From Gnetum montanum (taxonomy: Eukaryota; Streptophyta; Gnetopsida; Gnetales; Gnetaceae), in the NCBI GenBank assembly GCA_015680685.1, contig MNCI01008436.1, positions 110,369 through 174,368 of the forward strand: a stretch of DNA of 64,000 bases, read 5' to 3'. Positions 11,411 to 22,745 of the stretch are shown here, one piece after another. The number at the start of each line of letters is the position of its first letter. Within the stretch, counting starts at the first letter, position 1. The position numbers were made by a program, and so were the translations under genes. Under the pieces are notes generated by a model. It was not told the origin of the DNA. It worked only from the letters and a program-made list of their open reading frames with translations, and searched no databases.

Positions 11411-11900
11411 ACCCCTACATGTGAAACAAAATTTTAGCAATTGAATCAAAATCTTATTGAAACCCCCATTCTATAGGCACTTGATTGGTCCATATTATTT
11501 CATGTGATGACTAATGCATCGAATTATGCTTTGGGGGCAATGCTTACATAGATGGATGATCAAGAACATCTATATTACATTCATTGCACAAGTTGGAGCA
11601 TTGTAGGTGCATAGATAAATTACACCACCAAAGAAAAGGTGTTGATGGTAGTGGTGTTTATGTTAGAGAAGTTTAGGAGCTATGTGCTTGGTTACAAAGT
11701 GTTTGTGCACACAGATCATAGCACCATACAATTTCTAATGAATAAACCAACGATGAGCCCCCATGTCATACAGTGGCTTGTGATTTTATAGGAGTTTGAT
11801 CTCACAATGGAAGATTGAAAGGATATGGAAAATGTGGTCATGGATGACTTATTAAAACTAAGATGGGATGAAAAGGAGGAAAAGAGCCCCTTATCTAATC
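11411..11900 (+). pseudogene. Ath-B RNase H
   Basis: In frame with RT. Visible are NASNYALGAML, NYTTKEKVLMVVVF, LGYKVFVHTDHSTIQFLMNK and a DLLKLRWDEKE-like end, corresponding to the Ty3/gypsy RNase H blocks (DAS..., NY..TEKE, V.TDH..L..L). The first catalytic Asp position reads N in NASNYA. It is interrupted by several TAG codons. Confidence 0.75.
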
Positions 11901-11939
11901 AATTCCTTGATGAATCTCTTCTTGTAGGGGCTATTAATG

Positions 11940-13264
11940 CACAAATGCCCAATGAACCAAAATACTATGACATCATCATCACTTATCTACTCAAACAATA
12001 ACTACCATAAGGGCTGGACACTAGAAAGAAACAACAATTTCTTCATGAAGTCAAGCATTTCATGAAAATTAATCGAAACCTTTACAAAGTCTATCCTGAT
12101 GGCCTAGAACATTGGTATGTTCTTAATACAAATCAACTACATGTTCTCTAGGATGCTCATGAAGGTCTTTGTGGGGGCCATTATGCTGGGAGATGCATGA
12201 CCATAAAAATCCTCATGGTAGGATATTATTGGCTAATAATCTTCAAGGATGCACACCAAGTTGTCTGTGCTTATGATCATTGCCAGAGGGATGGTGAAAT
12301 GACAGCTCAAATGGAGGAACCATGGAAATGGATTCAACCTCTTGAGCCATTCATTATTTGGGGCATTGACTTTATGGGTCCCATCACACCTTTATCAAAT
12401 GAAAAGGCATATATAATAGTTGCAGTTGACTATTGTACCAAGTTGGTAGAAGCAGTAGCTATCATCGACTATACATCCATCACTAATGCTCAGTTTGTAC
12501 AACAAAACATCATAAATAGGTTTGGTGTACCTTGTGCATTAATTTATGATAATGGAACTTATTTTATAGGTGCCACTTTATAGAAATTGATGCAACACTT
12601 AGGGGTTGATCATAGACTCACAACACCATATCACCCCCAAGCTAATGGTCAAGTTGAGGTTAGTAATAAGGAGATTATAAAAATTCAAAAATGTACCATT
12701 AGCAAATACCAAAGGGACTAGAGCAACAAATTAAATGATGCCCTTTGGGCTTATTGATCCACATAGAAGCTTTCCATAGGTTATTCTTCCTATAAGCTCA
12801 TGTATGGAAAACTACCAATACTACCCATCCAATTCAAACTCTGTACACTCTCTACAGCTTGTGATATTGAGCTAGATCTAAGTCTATCACATAAAGAACA
12901 ATTAATGAATCTCAACTTGCTAGATGAAAATCAGTTAATGAACCTATCATCCAATAAAATGCATAAGGCATTTAATAAGAAATTCCATGATCTCAAAATA
13001 AGAAAAGTCAAGTTTCACCTAGGAAAAAAGGTTCTCTATTGGAATCCTACACATGTATCCCAACAAACAAAATTTCAAACATTATGGGAAGGAACTTACA
13101 ATATTGATGAGACTTTTCCATATGGGGCCATGATCATCTACAAATGTGACAACCTAGACAAGAAACAATTAGTCAACATCCAACAAGTAAAACCTTTCTA
13201 TGAGCCCAAGCCAATGAACTCAATGAACACCTCACCAAATGGACAACCACACTTAATATTTTAG
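11940..13264 (+). pseudogene. Ath-B integrase
   Basis: The zinc-binding part HEGLCGGHYAG ... CAYDHCQ (about 12150-12290) keeps the HHCC ligands. The catalytic core keeps Asp in GIDFMGP, Asp in IYDNGTYF and Glu in GQVEVSN, so the DDE triad is intact although stops (for example at 12581 and 12719) break the frame. The C-terminal part (12800-13264, 154 codons uninterrupted) has the VLYWNPTHV and PYGAMIIYK segments also found in Ath-D and ends with TAG. It is all in the same frame as RT. Confidence 0.85.
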
Positions 13265-14550
13265 ATCTCCCTCTTCCAACTTAGTCATGGGGGAGATGGC
13301 CACCCATACTAAAATTTTATATGGCTCCTTAGTTTTTAACATTTTTGTTTTACATATTTTTGGTTTTACAACTTTTTGTTTTCATGTTCTTTGTTTTACA
13401 GGTTATTGATCTTTTCTTAGTTTTTGTTTTACACCATCATTAATATATTCAATATTTATTTCCTACTATTTTACTTTCTTTTATGTTTTCTTGTGTTTGA
13501 TGTGTTTCTCTACTTTGTTTTGCTAATAAGGTGTTAGGTACAATGGTGATGTGCTACTTGATGGTGGTATGTTTCATTTGTAATTTGATTGTTGATGTTT
13601 GGTCTCTGACTTTGAATTTTGTTATTGACAACTAGGACATGGTTTCTTTTCATGTAATAGGTAGTGAGCCCACATCATCCACCCATCCACATACTCTATG
13701 ATTCTACTTGTTTTGGAAATCTGCAATCCCTTCTTCATTAATGAAACTTTAATAAATTGGTAACTTGTGTAGTTTCTAGAATTAGGAAGGAATCAAAGGT
13801 TTGAACAAGATGTGGCTTCAAAGAGATGCAATTTTCTTCATGCTTTTCTATTTTCCTATGTGTAGGAGTGTTCTCGTGAGCTTCTCACTATTCCATATCA
13901 TTTCAGAATAGGAAGTCAAATAAGTTCTTGCATGGTGTGGTCCCCTTAAAAAAAAGGAAAGAGATGAGGATTCAAATCACACCCTTTGGACAAAATAAAT
14001 GTGAAAACATGCATGGAACTTTGCATGGGATGGTTCCCATTCAAAAAAATGGGAATTCAAACCACACCTCTTAGACTAAATAAAAGGGCTACAAGCACTA
14101 GTTATGGAACTTGTCCTTGTCTCCTCTAAGGTCTTTTTTCACTTCCTACCTTATCTCCAATTTGAAATGGTGGTTGCTTTGTGGGAGAATTCTTGTGTCT
14201 CAAGGGATAGACTAGTCTTAGAATGTCAATGTGAAGTCACTAAAAGCGGTTGGTTTTAGTCTGGACTAAGGATGGATCCTACCAAGTCATTTAATCACAA
14301 ACTTTACAAGGGAATTCATGTAACCATAATGAGGAACTCTATTACATTATCTCTATCATCCATATATGATTTTCATGCCTCACCTCACCATTGGTTTCAT
14401 GTTTTGATTCAATGTTTTGGTTTGATGTGTCAGGTTTCTTGGTCAGTTACTTTTGGGTTTTTGTACTTAACTTTCTGTAGCCATTAATCATTCACAAAGC
14501 CCACAGACTCCTTGGTTTGAAGTTATGAAAGGGTATAAAAGGCCCATAGA
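13265..14550 (+). other. Ath-B 3'UTR, cut at a deletion junction
   Basis: Noncoding, T-rich at first. It begins with CATGGGGGAGATGGCC (13286-13301), also present at the same place in Ath-D (59764-59779), a possible second polypurine tract. The region aligns with 59760-61070 of Ath-D up to GAAGTTATGAAAGGG (about 14520) and then switches to mid-LTR sequence. Confidence 0.6.
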
Positions 14551-15053
14551 CTTCTTATGCATTTATATTTCATGAAATTTACATAAGTATTATTTATGCA
14601 ATAATTAATTTTAATTAATAAAGCAACTCATGAAGATACACAAGCATGACCCTTTTGAACATACATGTGACACTTGGTAGCTTAGAAATGACTAGTGTTT
14701 GATAACCTAGTAATGTTTACAAAAATTTCAATATGTGTCCAAGAAGTGGGAATGGTTACTTGTGTTAGGCTAGATTAGACCATAGTTTACTTAGCATTTA
14801 ATCTCTTACTTTTATTCTCGTTATAGGAAAGTAATTTAATAAAACACAAAATATTGAAATTCTTATTCCTTAGCCACACCTAACCATACAGTTATACTCC
14901 ACAAGTGGAACTGGGAAGACAATGAATGGACAACACATGTGCACTATTTAGCACTAGTGTGCTTAGTAATTATAGTCTATAGAATTCGAGCAGATCACAT
15001 GTGAACGCTTGTGATTCATATGGTTGGGCATAGGGGTACCTTGCTACTCATCA
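14551..15053 (+). repeat. Ath-B 3' LTR, 5' part deleted
   Basis: It matches 6456-6959 of the 5' LTR from TTCTTATGCATTTATATTT to the CTCATCA end. The first part of the LTR, with TATA box and U3, is absent. Confidence 0.85.
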
Positions 15054-15960
15054 CCATCCATATAATATATATATAGTTTTTATTAGTAAATCATTATAAG
15101 GAGTTTTCTTTAGTAGTGTAAACCTCATACAATTTATCAAATCCATTGGTATACATTCTATGTACCTTCTTTGAAGCCCACCTCATTGATGCACCCATAG
15201 AGTCAAATGGTAGGCACATAACCCATTGGTCATAACTTTGTGTATCATCTAGAAGTCCATCTCCACTGATGCAACCACAAAGGCCAATGACAAGCATCAT
15301 CATAATCATGTAATTCCTAACTATCACAACTTTGTATGCCATAGCAAAGCCTATCCCCATTGATGCAACCACAAAGGCAAATGTAAGAACATTCTATAAT
15401 GAGATTCCCACCACTATATGAAGTATTTAATAGCATAAATATAATTATAATTAATCTTCAAGAAAATTCATATTCATAAACCGTGCTTCAAATCAAAAAT
15501 TACATCTACAAAAACTAACTATACTTGCCAATCTATAGAATAAATTAATTCAAACTATTTTCAAAATCCTCTTCCACAAAAGAGGAAAGGTGCCTACACC
15601 AAAGGTCATGCCCCTAGCTTCCTTCGTACCCTTGTAGAATTTACAAGGAATCAAGGTCACGTAGTTCTTAAATTACAAGATCAATCATCACAAACTTACA
15701 TCAAGAGATGATTAGGATTATTTATGTATAATAGATTATTCCTAAAAGCCTTCATTTAGCATGATCAAAGAACCTTAAAGAGAGTATTATGGTGTTGCTA
15801 CTTAAGAATTTTATAATTAAAAAGCCATACCTAAATAAAGCTTCAATGTCTCTTAATTAAAGAATGAACAAAGTAGTTGCAACTTCATGCAGGAGATAAG
15901 TAACATCACATTAGAAGTACAACAATCTTATGTTATGCGCAAACATGTATACAAGCATGC

Positions 15961-16029
15961 AACACACACACACTCACTCACTCACTCACTCTCTCTCTCT
16001 CTCTCTCTCTTTCTGTGTGTGTGTGTGTA
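15961..16029. repeat. Compound microsatellite (AC)n(TCAC)n(TC)n(GT)n
   Basis: Consecutive short runs of AC, ACTC, CT and GT repeats, within solo LTR S1. Confidence 0.9.
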
Positions 16030-16197
16030 ATAAGAGATAGTTACATTAGAGCAAGGATAGGAGTGAATTTACCCAAACCTTAGGAATTCTTCTGGAGAAC
16101 TTCTTCTTTTTTTTTTCTTGCGCTCCTAGTTATTATACTCTTTTCCTCTTTCTACTGGCTTTTCCTCCTCTTGTTTGGTATGTCCCTAGGTAGGGGA

Positions 16198-16205
16198 TAT
16201 TTATA
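16198..16205 (-). promoter_or_regulatory. TATA box of solo LTR S1
   Basis: TATAAATA on the minus strand, preceded (to the right) by the 28-bp repeat block, as expected for a U3/R junction. Confidence 0.5.
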
Positions 16206-16332
16206 GGTCTAAGATGGAAAAGATCTCTTGAGTTCTAGAGAGTTAAACATTTAGTATGGGTAGTTGGTAATTGGAAGATGTCACATCCATTGGAAGTTTT
16301 GAGAAGAATCTTCTCCTCCTCACCTACCATTT

Positions 16333-16560
16333 TCTTCACCTTTTACATTTACTTTACCAATGTTACTATTCATTTTACCAAGGTTATTAATCATTTACCA
16401 TATTTTACCATAGTTACTATTCATTTACCATCTTTTACTGAAGTTTCTATTCATTTATCATATTTTTCCAAGGTTACCATTCATTTACCATATTTTACCA
16501 AAGTTACTATGTATTTACCATCTTTTACCAAAGTTTCTATTCATTTGCTGTATTTTTTAC
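16333..16560 (-). repeat. About eight diverged 28-bp tandem repeats in S1 U3
   Basis: Plus-strand unit close to TTACTATTCATTTACCATAT plus TTTACCAAAG, repeated with substitutions. Open reading on the plus strand here is a by-product of the repeat. Confidence 0.8.
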
Positions 16561-16786
16561 TATGATATGTGTACTTCGTCCTAAGTTCATACTATCTTAG
16601 CTCTTAGAGCCTTGTATTGTGATAAAAATGAAATAACTTCTTTTTCCCTATAAAACATTCAAAATAACTTATTTATTAAGAATTCTAAGTACATCCAAGA
16701 TACATTACATATTCAAATTGCTACTTTGACTAAGATACATACTATTATGTTCATAGGATAGGTTGATGTACAAGTAGGCTGTTACA

Positions 16787-16791
16787 CCAAT
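16787..16791. repeat. Target-site duplication of solo LTR S1, right copy
   Basis: CCAAT; partner TCAAC at 5493-5497. Confidence 0.65.
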
Positions 16792-17690
16792 AGCAAAATT
16801 TGACTTCTATTTGCCCTTATTTCTATTGAGGACTCTCTCTTTAGTCTTCTTCTCAAGATTTGATTTCAGTTATGCATGGAGATCCCTCACCTCTTGCACA
16901 AAATTAGCACTAATTTGAGCTTCATTATCAAAGCTCTTCAAAGTGTTCACCATCTTAGGACAAAAACCATAGTTATCTTAAATGGGCTTTTACCAATAGC
17001 AACATGAAAAACATTTTGATAAAAAAACTCAACATGTCATAATAATTTTTCTACCTATTTGGCTATCCATCACACAAACACCTTAAGATATTCAGTGATG
17101 TTTTATTTACCACATTTACTTAGCCATCAAATTGTGGATGATATACACTAGAAATATTCAATTTTGTCCCTAAACATTTCCAAATGGATCTCTAAAAGTG
17201 ACTTGTGATCTTGGAGTTTCTGTTATTAACAATATTCAAAGAAATTCCATGCAACTTCATAACATATTGGAAAAATAAATTTACTACATGAGAAGCATCA
17301 CTCATCTTTCTACATGAAATAAACTATGCCATCTTGAAGAACTTGTTCACAATAACAAAAATTTCATAATTTTCACTTTTGATTTTTGGAATACAACTTA
17401 GAAAATATATTAACATTCTTTTCCATTGACCCTTGGAAATTCACAAAGGCATATAATATCCATCCAACCCCTTACCTTATTTAAAATTCTAATAAGTCAA
17501 ATATTCTTTCATAAATTTTGAAACTTTAGTTGGCATACTAGCACAAAAATCAGTCCTACCCATAAGTTCCAATGTATTATCCCTGCCCATGTAACCTACC
17601 ATGCTATTACAATTCTTTTGAAATAAAATCTTTTTCTAAAAATCATAATTAGAAACACATACCTTCCCATTCTTAAATAATAGTTCATCT
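16792..17690 (-). pseudogene. Chr-1 integrase core (piece 2 of 3)
   Basis: The minus strand carries FWKCLGTKLNISSVYHPQFDG followed by VNVVNKTSLNILRCLC, matching the gypsy integrase segment LG..L..SSAYHPQTDGQTEVVNR...LLRCL. The catalytic Glu of TEVVN is replaced by Asn. Further on, AIGKSPFK and a coiled stretch KSNLEKKTKERVLNRNKGK lead to FAIG at the edge of S1; the protein resumes as DLVW at 5497. Upstream parts are heavily decayed. Confidence 0.7.
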
Positions 17691-17859
17691 TAAATATGTT
17701 AGCTCCTCCAATGGTCTATCCTACTCAACAATGACTTCTTTAAGATTTTTGAACCTTGCCGAAAATCAACATCATGTTCATACAAATCAACAAGATCACC
17801 CATACCTTATATGTGAGGTATGCTAAAATTTACCACATGCATCCTAGACAATGCATCAC

Positions 17860-18310
17860 CCACCAAATTGGCTTTTTCACTTTTGTGTTTTAACACAAAA
17901 TTAAACTTCTACAATTGTGCAATCCACTTCATGTGTTTTGCATTCAAATTCTTATGAGAATTTACAAATCGTAGTGCTTTGTGGTCCATCAAAGTAAACT
18001 TATTCGGAAGTAAGTAATGTCTCGAATGCTTAATTACTTGAAAAATAACATACAGCTCCTTCTCATAAATGCTATATTTTTGCCTTGACTTATTCAATTC
18101 TTTATAAAAGAAAGAAATAGACATACCTTCTTATAAAAGTACCCCACTAATGACAAGTCCACTTGCATCCACCTCCACCTATAAAAGCTTTTGAGAATTT
18201 GGAATTGCAAACATCAATTCACTAGTAATTTCTTATTTTAACAAGTTAAAGCTTCATTGAATTTCATTATCTTACTTGAAATCTTTATTTTTTCTTCAAC
18301 AAAAAAAACA
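17860..18310 (-). pseudogene. Chr-1 RNase H
   Basis: An open 71-codon stretch (18124-17909) reads SISFFYKELNKSRQKYS, YEKELYVIFQVIKHSRHYL and KALRFVNSHKNLNAKHMKW. These are the chromovirus-type RNase H blocks (YSTYDKE...A..KHWRHYL, ALK.INSQKKLNARHAKW). In HTDH, T is lost (LMDHKAL). Further reading gives DALSRMHV at the end. Confidence 0.8.
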
Positions 18311-18419
18311 TAGGCTAAGAAATATCACTAAAACGTTTTATGAACCATCTATAAAAACTCTCTAAACCAAGATACAATTTTACATTCCCAACATTATTAA
18401 GAGTTGGACAATCTCTAAT

Positions 18420-19320
18420 AGCCTTCACCTTGGTAGCTTCCATCCAAATTTGGGTTTTAGATACTATATTTCCTATATATGTGATTCCCCTCTTGAATAA
18501 ATTACTTTCTTTACATTGATCACCAACTATGCCTCCTCCAATTTAAGACACACCATCCTCAAGTGATCTAAGTACTTTTTCATTAGAGCTATACACCAAA
18601 ATATTGTCAAAAAATATAATACAACACTTACCAATCATTTCTTTCAATGCATCATGCATCAACCTCATGAATATAGCATGTGCATTCATGAGCCCAAATG
18701 GCATTACCAACTACTCAAAAAATCCATCTGATGCTTTGAAAGCTATATTCCATTCATTATCATGCATGATTCTAATTTGATAATACCCACTCTTCAAATC
18801 AATTTTTCTAAAAACTCAACATTGGTAAGAATGTTAGGGAGATTATCCATCCTTAGAATAGGAAACTTGTATGTCACTATTATCTTGTTCACTACCCTAG
18901 AATCAATTCACATCCTCCATTAATCACTATTCCTCTTTGACATAAGCATAGCTAGAATTGCACAAGGTGAAATAGATTCCCTCATGAAGCCATTTAAAAG
19001 TAACTCCTCTACTTGCCTTTGTGAATCAACCTTATGATTCAGTGCCATCTAGTAAGCTCTCGCATTTGGAATTATAGCATTAGCAATGAAACAATTTGGT
19101 ACTGTACATTCCTCATTGATGGTAATCTCTCCAATTCCATCTTGAACACCTTGGAAATTTTTTTCTTTAAGCCTAGCACACCTATTGAAAGTTCAACTTA
19201 CACATCATCATGGTTAGAAGTAACTGTTGATATAATAACAAAACCAAAATCCATTTCATCAAATTTTTAATATATTCCTCATTTCCTAGAAGGATTAAGA
19301 AAGCATTAAGTAAGCTTTGC
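18420..19320 (-). pseudogene. Chr-1 reverse transcriptase
   Basis: The minus strand reads VTYKFPILRMDNL, RKIDLKSGYYQIRI, NEWNIAFKASDGFFE, LVMPFGLMNAHAIFMRLMH and IIFFDNILVYS. These match the chromovirus RT sequence from FPIPR through DLKSGYHQIR and MPFGL to YFDDILVYS; the active-site box is FFDN, so the second Asp is lost. The frame is broken in several places. It lies between protease and RNase H in normal order. Confidence 0.8.
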
Positions 19321-19559
19321 TACCTCACTTATTCAACCTTCATGGGAATCAACTCATGGATTCCATCAAATCTAGCTATAATCCACACATTCTTTGCTCA
19401 TCAAATTGAGCACCATTTTCAAAATTCCAAGGTTTACCAAGAGTTACATCAACATAATCAATTGAAGCATATCATACTTTACAACATCATGAAAACTTCC
19501 AATTTTAAATTTCAAGGTATGTTGCTTCCTCATCTCTTGAGAGAAATCTCTAGACAACT

Positions 19560-20792
19560 AATGTATCTTATAGGGTCTAGGATGAGGAGTAGTTAGCAAA
19601 CCCAATCAAGAAACTTTCCTAGAAGAAATAACATTTTTTGGGCTCCTTCATCTATCAAAACATGAATCCAATACCTACCAAGCAAACATCTAGCCCCAAT
19701 CTGAAATGCATATTCCCCTATATTCATAGTTCCTATGAATGCACAAGAATTTGATTTAGAAACTTCCTTAATCTTGGGAGCATCAGGATTATCTCTTTGA
19801 AGATATTGGCTTGATATCTCCTCCACTTCTATGGTTTTCACATCTTTACCCTTAGTTATCTTGTGAAGTGACTATTCCCATTGATTGTGTCCCCCATTAT
19901 CCATACTTGAAGCATTGAATCTTGTATGAGATACTACCTTGTCCCTTGCCTTTGCCTTTGTCCTTCTTGGCTTTTCCATTCTCATCACACTTCTCTCTGT
20001 TCTTTCCATGACTACCATCTTTACCTTTAGACTTGGACTTGGATTCCTTCTCTAATTTGGATCATTTTTCCTTTCCCTTAAAATATTGTTTTCTCCTATT
20101 TTCAAATCTGCTTAGTTTCTTTTTTGCATTGAGTGCTAAATCATAAGCCTTATCAAGAGTTTGTAGCTAATAAAAATTCAACTCCCATTGATACATCATT
20201 TTAAGACCTCCTAAAAATATTGAAACTTGTTCATACTCCTCATAGTTTACTTTATCTTGATGCATTATATCTCAAAACTTGATTTAGAATTCTTTAACAT
20301 GCTTGCCACCTTACCTTAAGAATTTTAATTTCATAATGGTTTCTTACCTTTAACAAGATTGTTCAAATTTTCTTTGCAACTTGTGTTTTATTATATTTCA
20401 ATCTATGATGGGTTGACTATTTTATCTTTTATAATGCCAGGACTTCTTTTTCCACCAAGTAGAAGCCACATTTTCTAATCTAGCTAATTTGTTACCTCTT
20501 CCAACTTGATGTGCTTATCAAGTATCTTCAGCCAACTTAAGAAAGAATTAGTGCCATCTACACCATTAAAAGTCTTTAACTCAACATATGGAAGTTTTGA
20601 AACATTATGGAACACTCTAATAAGGCTTGCTTCATTCTCCTCATTAACCTTGCCATTATAACATCTGAAAATGTCGATGGCTGAAACACCGAGAGGTTGT
20701 CAGGGATACAACCTAACCCCGAGTCTATGGGAGGGTCGTGCTGGAGAGAATGGAAACGGGGCACCTTGAACAGTCTTGTCAATTAGACAAGG
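19560..20792 (-). pseudogene. Chr-1 gag C-terminal part and protease
   Basis: Gag: a segment reading KLPYVELKTFNGVDGTNSF followed by SWLKILDKHI (about 20600-20500), the KLPKLELPKFDG...DWL block of gypsy gag, followed by a Lys/Ser/Gly-rich basic region (20070-19930) and a weak CCHC remnant (CFKYG). Protease: an 82-codon stretch (19841-19593) containing IHVLIDEGAQKM, where LIDSGATHNFI is expected; the catalytic Asp is present but the DSG motif is altered. The first 110 bases (20680-20790) are unusually GC- and CpG-rich. Confidence 0.6.
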
Positions 20793-21033
20793 ACTTAGGT
20801 GGTGTCTAATAACCATTTTTGAATTTTTTTTTTAAAGCATCATGTATGGGAGTTCAAACAAGCAAGATCGTAACATATATAACCATGGAAGTATATCAAT
20901 GTGAGTATCTTAATGCATATTAACCATAGAAGCAAACAAGTATGCTAAAAAACTAAAACATATGTTGTAGAAAAATGCAATGGGAGTTTAGGTGAGAAAA
21001 TAGACTACCCCAAGATTGGAGAAGTGTGACTTT
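20793..21033. other. AT-rich noncoding strip between Chr-1 gag and Tat-1
   Basis: No coding match. It could be part of the Tat-1 3' LTR beyond the recognisable similarity, or host/Chr-1 sequence. No target-site duplication could be identified here. Confidence 0.3.
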
Positions 21034-22732
21034 TGATTAAATGATGTGTACAACTGGTACATAGTGTCAAATAGGTAGAGCAGGATAGCAAGGTGGTATG
21101 GTCATAGCCCTTGGGGCGCTATGGATGTGGTGCTAACAGATGTAAAGAATCTAAAGCTTGTTGGGCTAACAGTTGCTAAGTTGTATGGGTGTGAGGTTCA
21201 AGTGTCACACTTGAGTGAGGAAGTGGGACAGATCCTTTGAGTGCTCTAATGCTGAGATTTGCCGCTCATCAACCTACTACTTGCCAATCTTCTACCGAAG
21301 CCAACTACCAAAAGCCAATCCTTAAAATGCTGATTACTAGGGTATTTATAGAACAAGGGTTGATATGAGATGTGGATTGAATGCCACGTGTCCTAGGTCC
21401 TGCATAGCACAAATGTGAATGTTTCATGTTGATGTGCTATGCTCAAAGTGTTACACTCAATGATGCTATGCTCTACAAGACAGGAACAAGGACTAAAAAT
21501 CTACCAAACCGTGATCATATTGCCCAAACCATGTGTGCCAAAGTTTGAAGAACTACCATGTGCCTACAAAAAATTCTTAAAACAAATGAAACTTGGAGCC
21601 TATGCTCTAGGACTACGTCTTCCCTTCTCTTCCAAGTAGGATCAAGAGTAGGAACAACTTTGGGGATTAACAGAACGTACAAAAATAAAGCAAACTACTA
21701 ATCTTGGTCATCGAAGAGATGCTAGAGCTGAAATGAAGGTCAATGTTGAGTTTTGGGGGCTTTTTGAAGAATTTGGAGGCTTTCTCCAACTGTTACGCCA
21801 TCTATGTTGCCTAGCGTAATGAAGCATAGCATGAACACTTAACAAAAATTTGTCATTCTAGCTTGCTATGCTATCTATGCTACACAATGTAGTAGAGTGT
21901 AGCACCTATTTTTCAAACAATTTTACCAAAATTGAAAATGCCACTCTAGGATGTGGGAATGTAGGAAACTTTAGCAACCAACAACTACATCTTCCATGTA
22001 AATATAGCCTGATACCTCCTCATTTCATACTTGGGGAAAATTTTTGATCTTGCAACCTCTACTACGCTATCTATGTTGTGTAGCATAGCATGGTGTAGCA
22101 TCAAATTTTGGGTGAATTTTGATAGCATTTGCAATATTTTCCATGACATGTTGATCATACTTCGAGGATGAAGTAGGAAAGGTATACTCAAAAGTCAAAA
22201 AATTGCCACACACACCTTCCATGTTCAGTCCAACACTTAGGAAATTTTAGTGCCACATGGCCTACTATGCTATCTATGTTGTGTAGTGTAGCCAAGTGTA
22301 ACAGGTTCAAAGATAGAAAATTTTCCAAACTATTTAGTCCATCTTGAGTATTTTTGACATGTCCTAGCCTAGCACTTGGGTGGACTAGTAACTGTGACAT
22401 GTGTCAAGCTGGGAAAAATGAAGAGCATAGAAAACTTGACATCCCAGTGGATAGAAAAGTTTCCAAACTGTTTAGTCCAGCTTAAGTGCCCTTTGGAGTA
22501 CTTCTAACTTGAAATTTGTGCAAAATGGCCTTGGAAACATGTGCTACACTAGTTGTACTAATAAGCATAGTAGGAAAACTTAGGAAACAAATTGCAAATA
22601 TTAGGACTTCCAGGCTGCTATCTTGTCTACGTTTCACAACGTAACACCAAACTTAGGAAAATTTTGCCAAAGCTTTGTCACTTAAACAAATTTACTATTG
22701 TGCTGCAAGAGCCCAAAATTAGTGGTGTTTCA
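21034..22732 (-). repeat. Tat-1 3' LTR
   Basis: It matches 37978-39679 along its length, for example around GGGCTAACAGTTGCTA, GCATAGCACAAATGTGAATG and GCCCAAAATTAGTGG. On the minus strand it begins TGAAACACCAC directly after a polypurine tract. It contains four to five diverged copies of a sub-repeat centred on GCTATCTATGTTGTGTAG at 21800, 21870, 22065, 22265 and about 22620. The left edge is uncertain (20800-21085). Confidence 0.8.
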
Positions 22733-22745
22733 CTAGCCCCTCTTT
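22733..22745 (-). other. Tat-1 polypurine tract
   Basis: Minus strand AAAGAGGGGCTAG, immediately upstream of the 3' LTR start TGAAACACC. It would prime plus-strand DNA synthesis. Confidence 0.65.

Larger units (their letters stand above)
6112..15053 (+). mobile_element. Ath-B, Athila-type Ty3/gypsy element with 3' deletion
   Basis: An 8.9-kb element: 5' LTR 6112-6959, PBS 6961-6979, gag 7125, PR, RT, RNase H, INT to 13264, 3'UTR, truncated 3' LTR to 15053. The Athila assignment rests on the tRNA-Asp PBS, the EVFMDDFS polymerase box, the order PR-RT-RH-INT and integrase motifs. It lacks the env-like gene present in Ath-A and Ath-D. It sits inside solo LTR S1. The left edge is approximate. Confidence 0.8.
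15054..16786 (-). repeat. Solo LTR S1, U3-side piece
   Basis: On the minus strand it starts TGTAACAGCC at 16786 next to the right target-site duplication. It has a block of about 28-bp repeats (16333-16560), a TATA box (16198-16205) and a transcribed part beyond. Short degenerate duplications occur at 15240-15393 (GATGCAACCACAAAGGC twice, about 100 bp apart). No coding region is supported. Confidence 0.6.

Noticed and set aside
16278-16565. 95-codon plus-strand ORF
   Set aside because: It is the translation of a 28-bp tandem repeat in an LTR.
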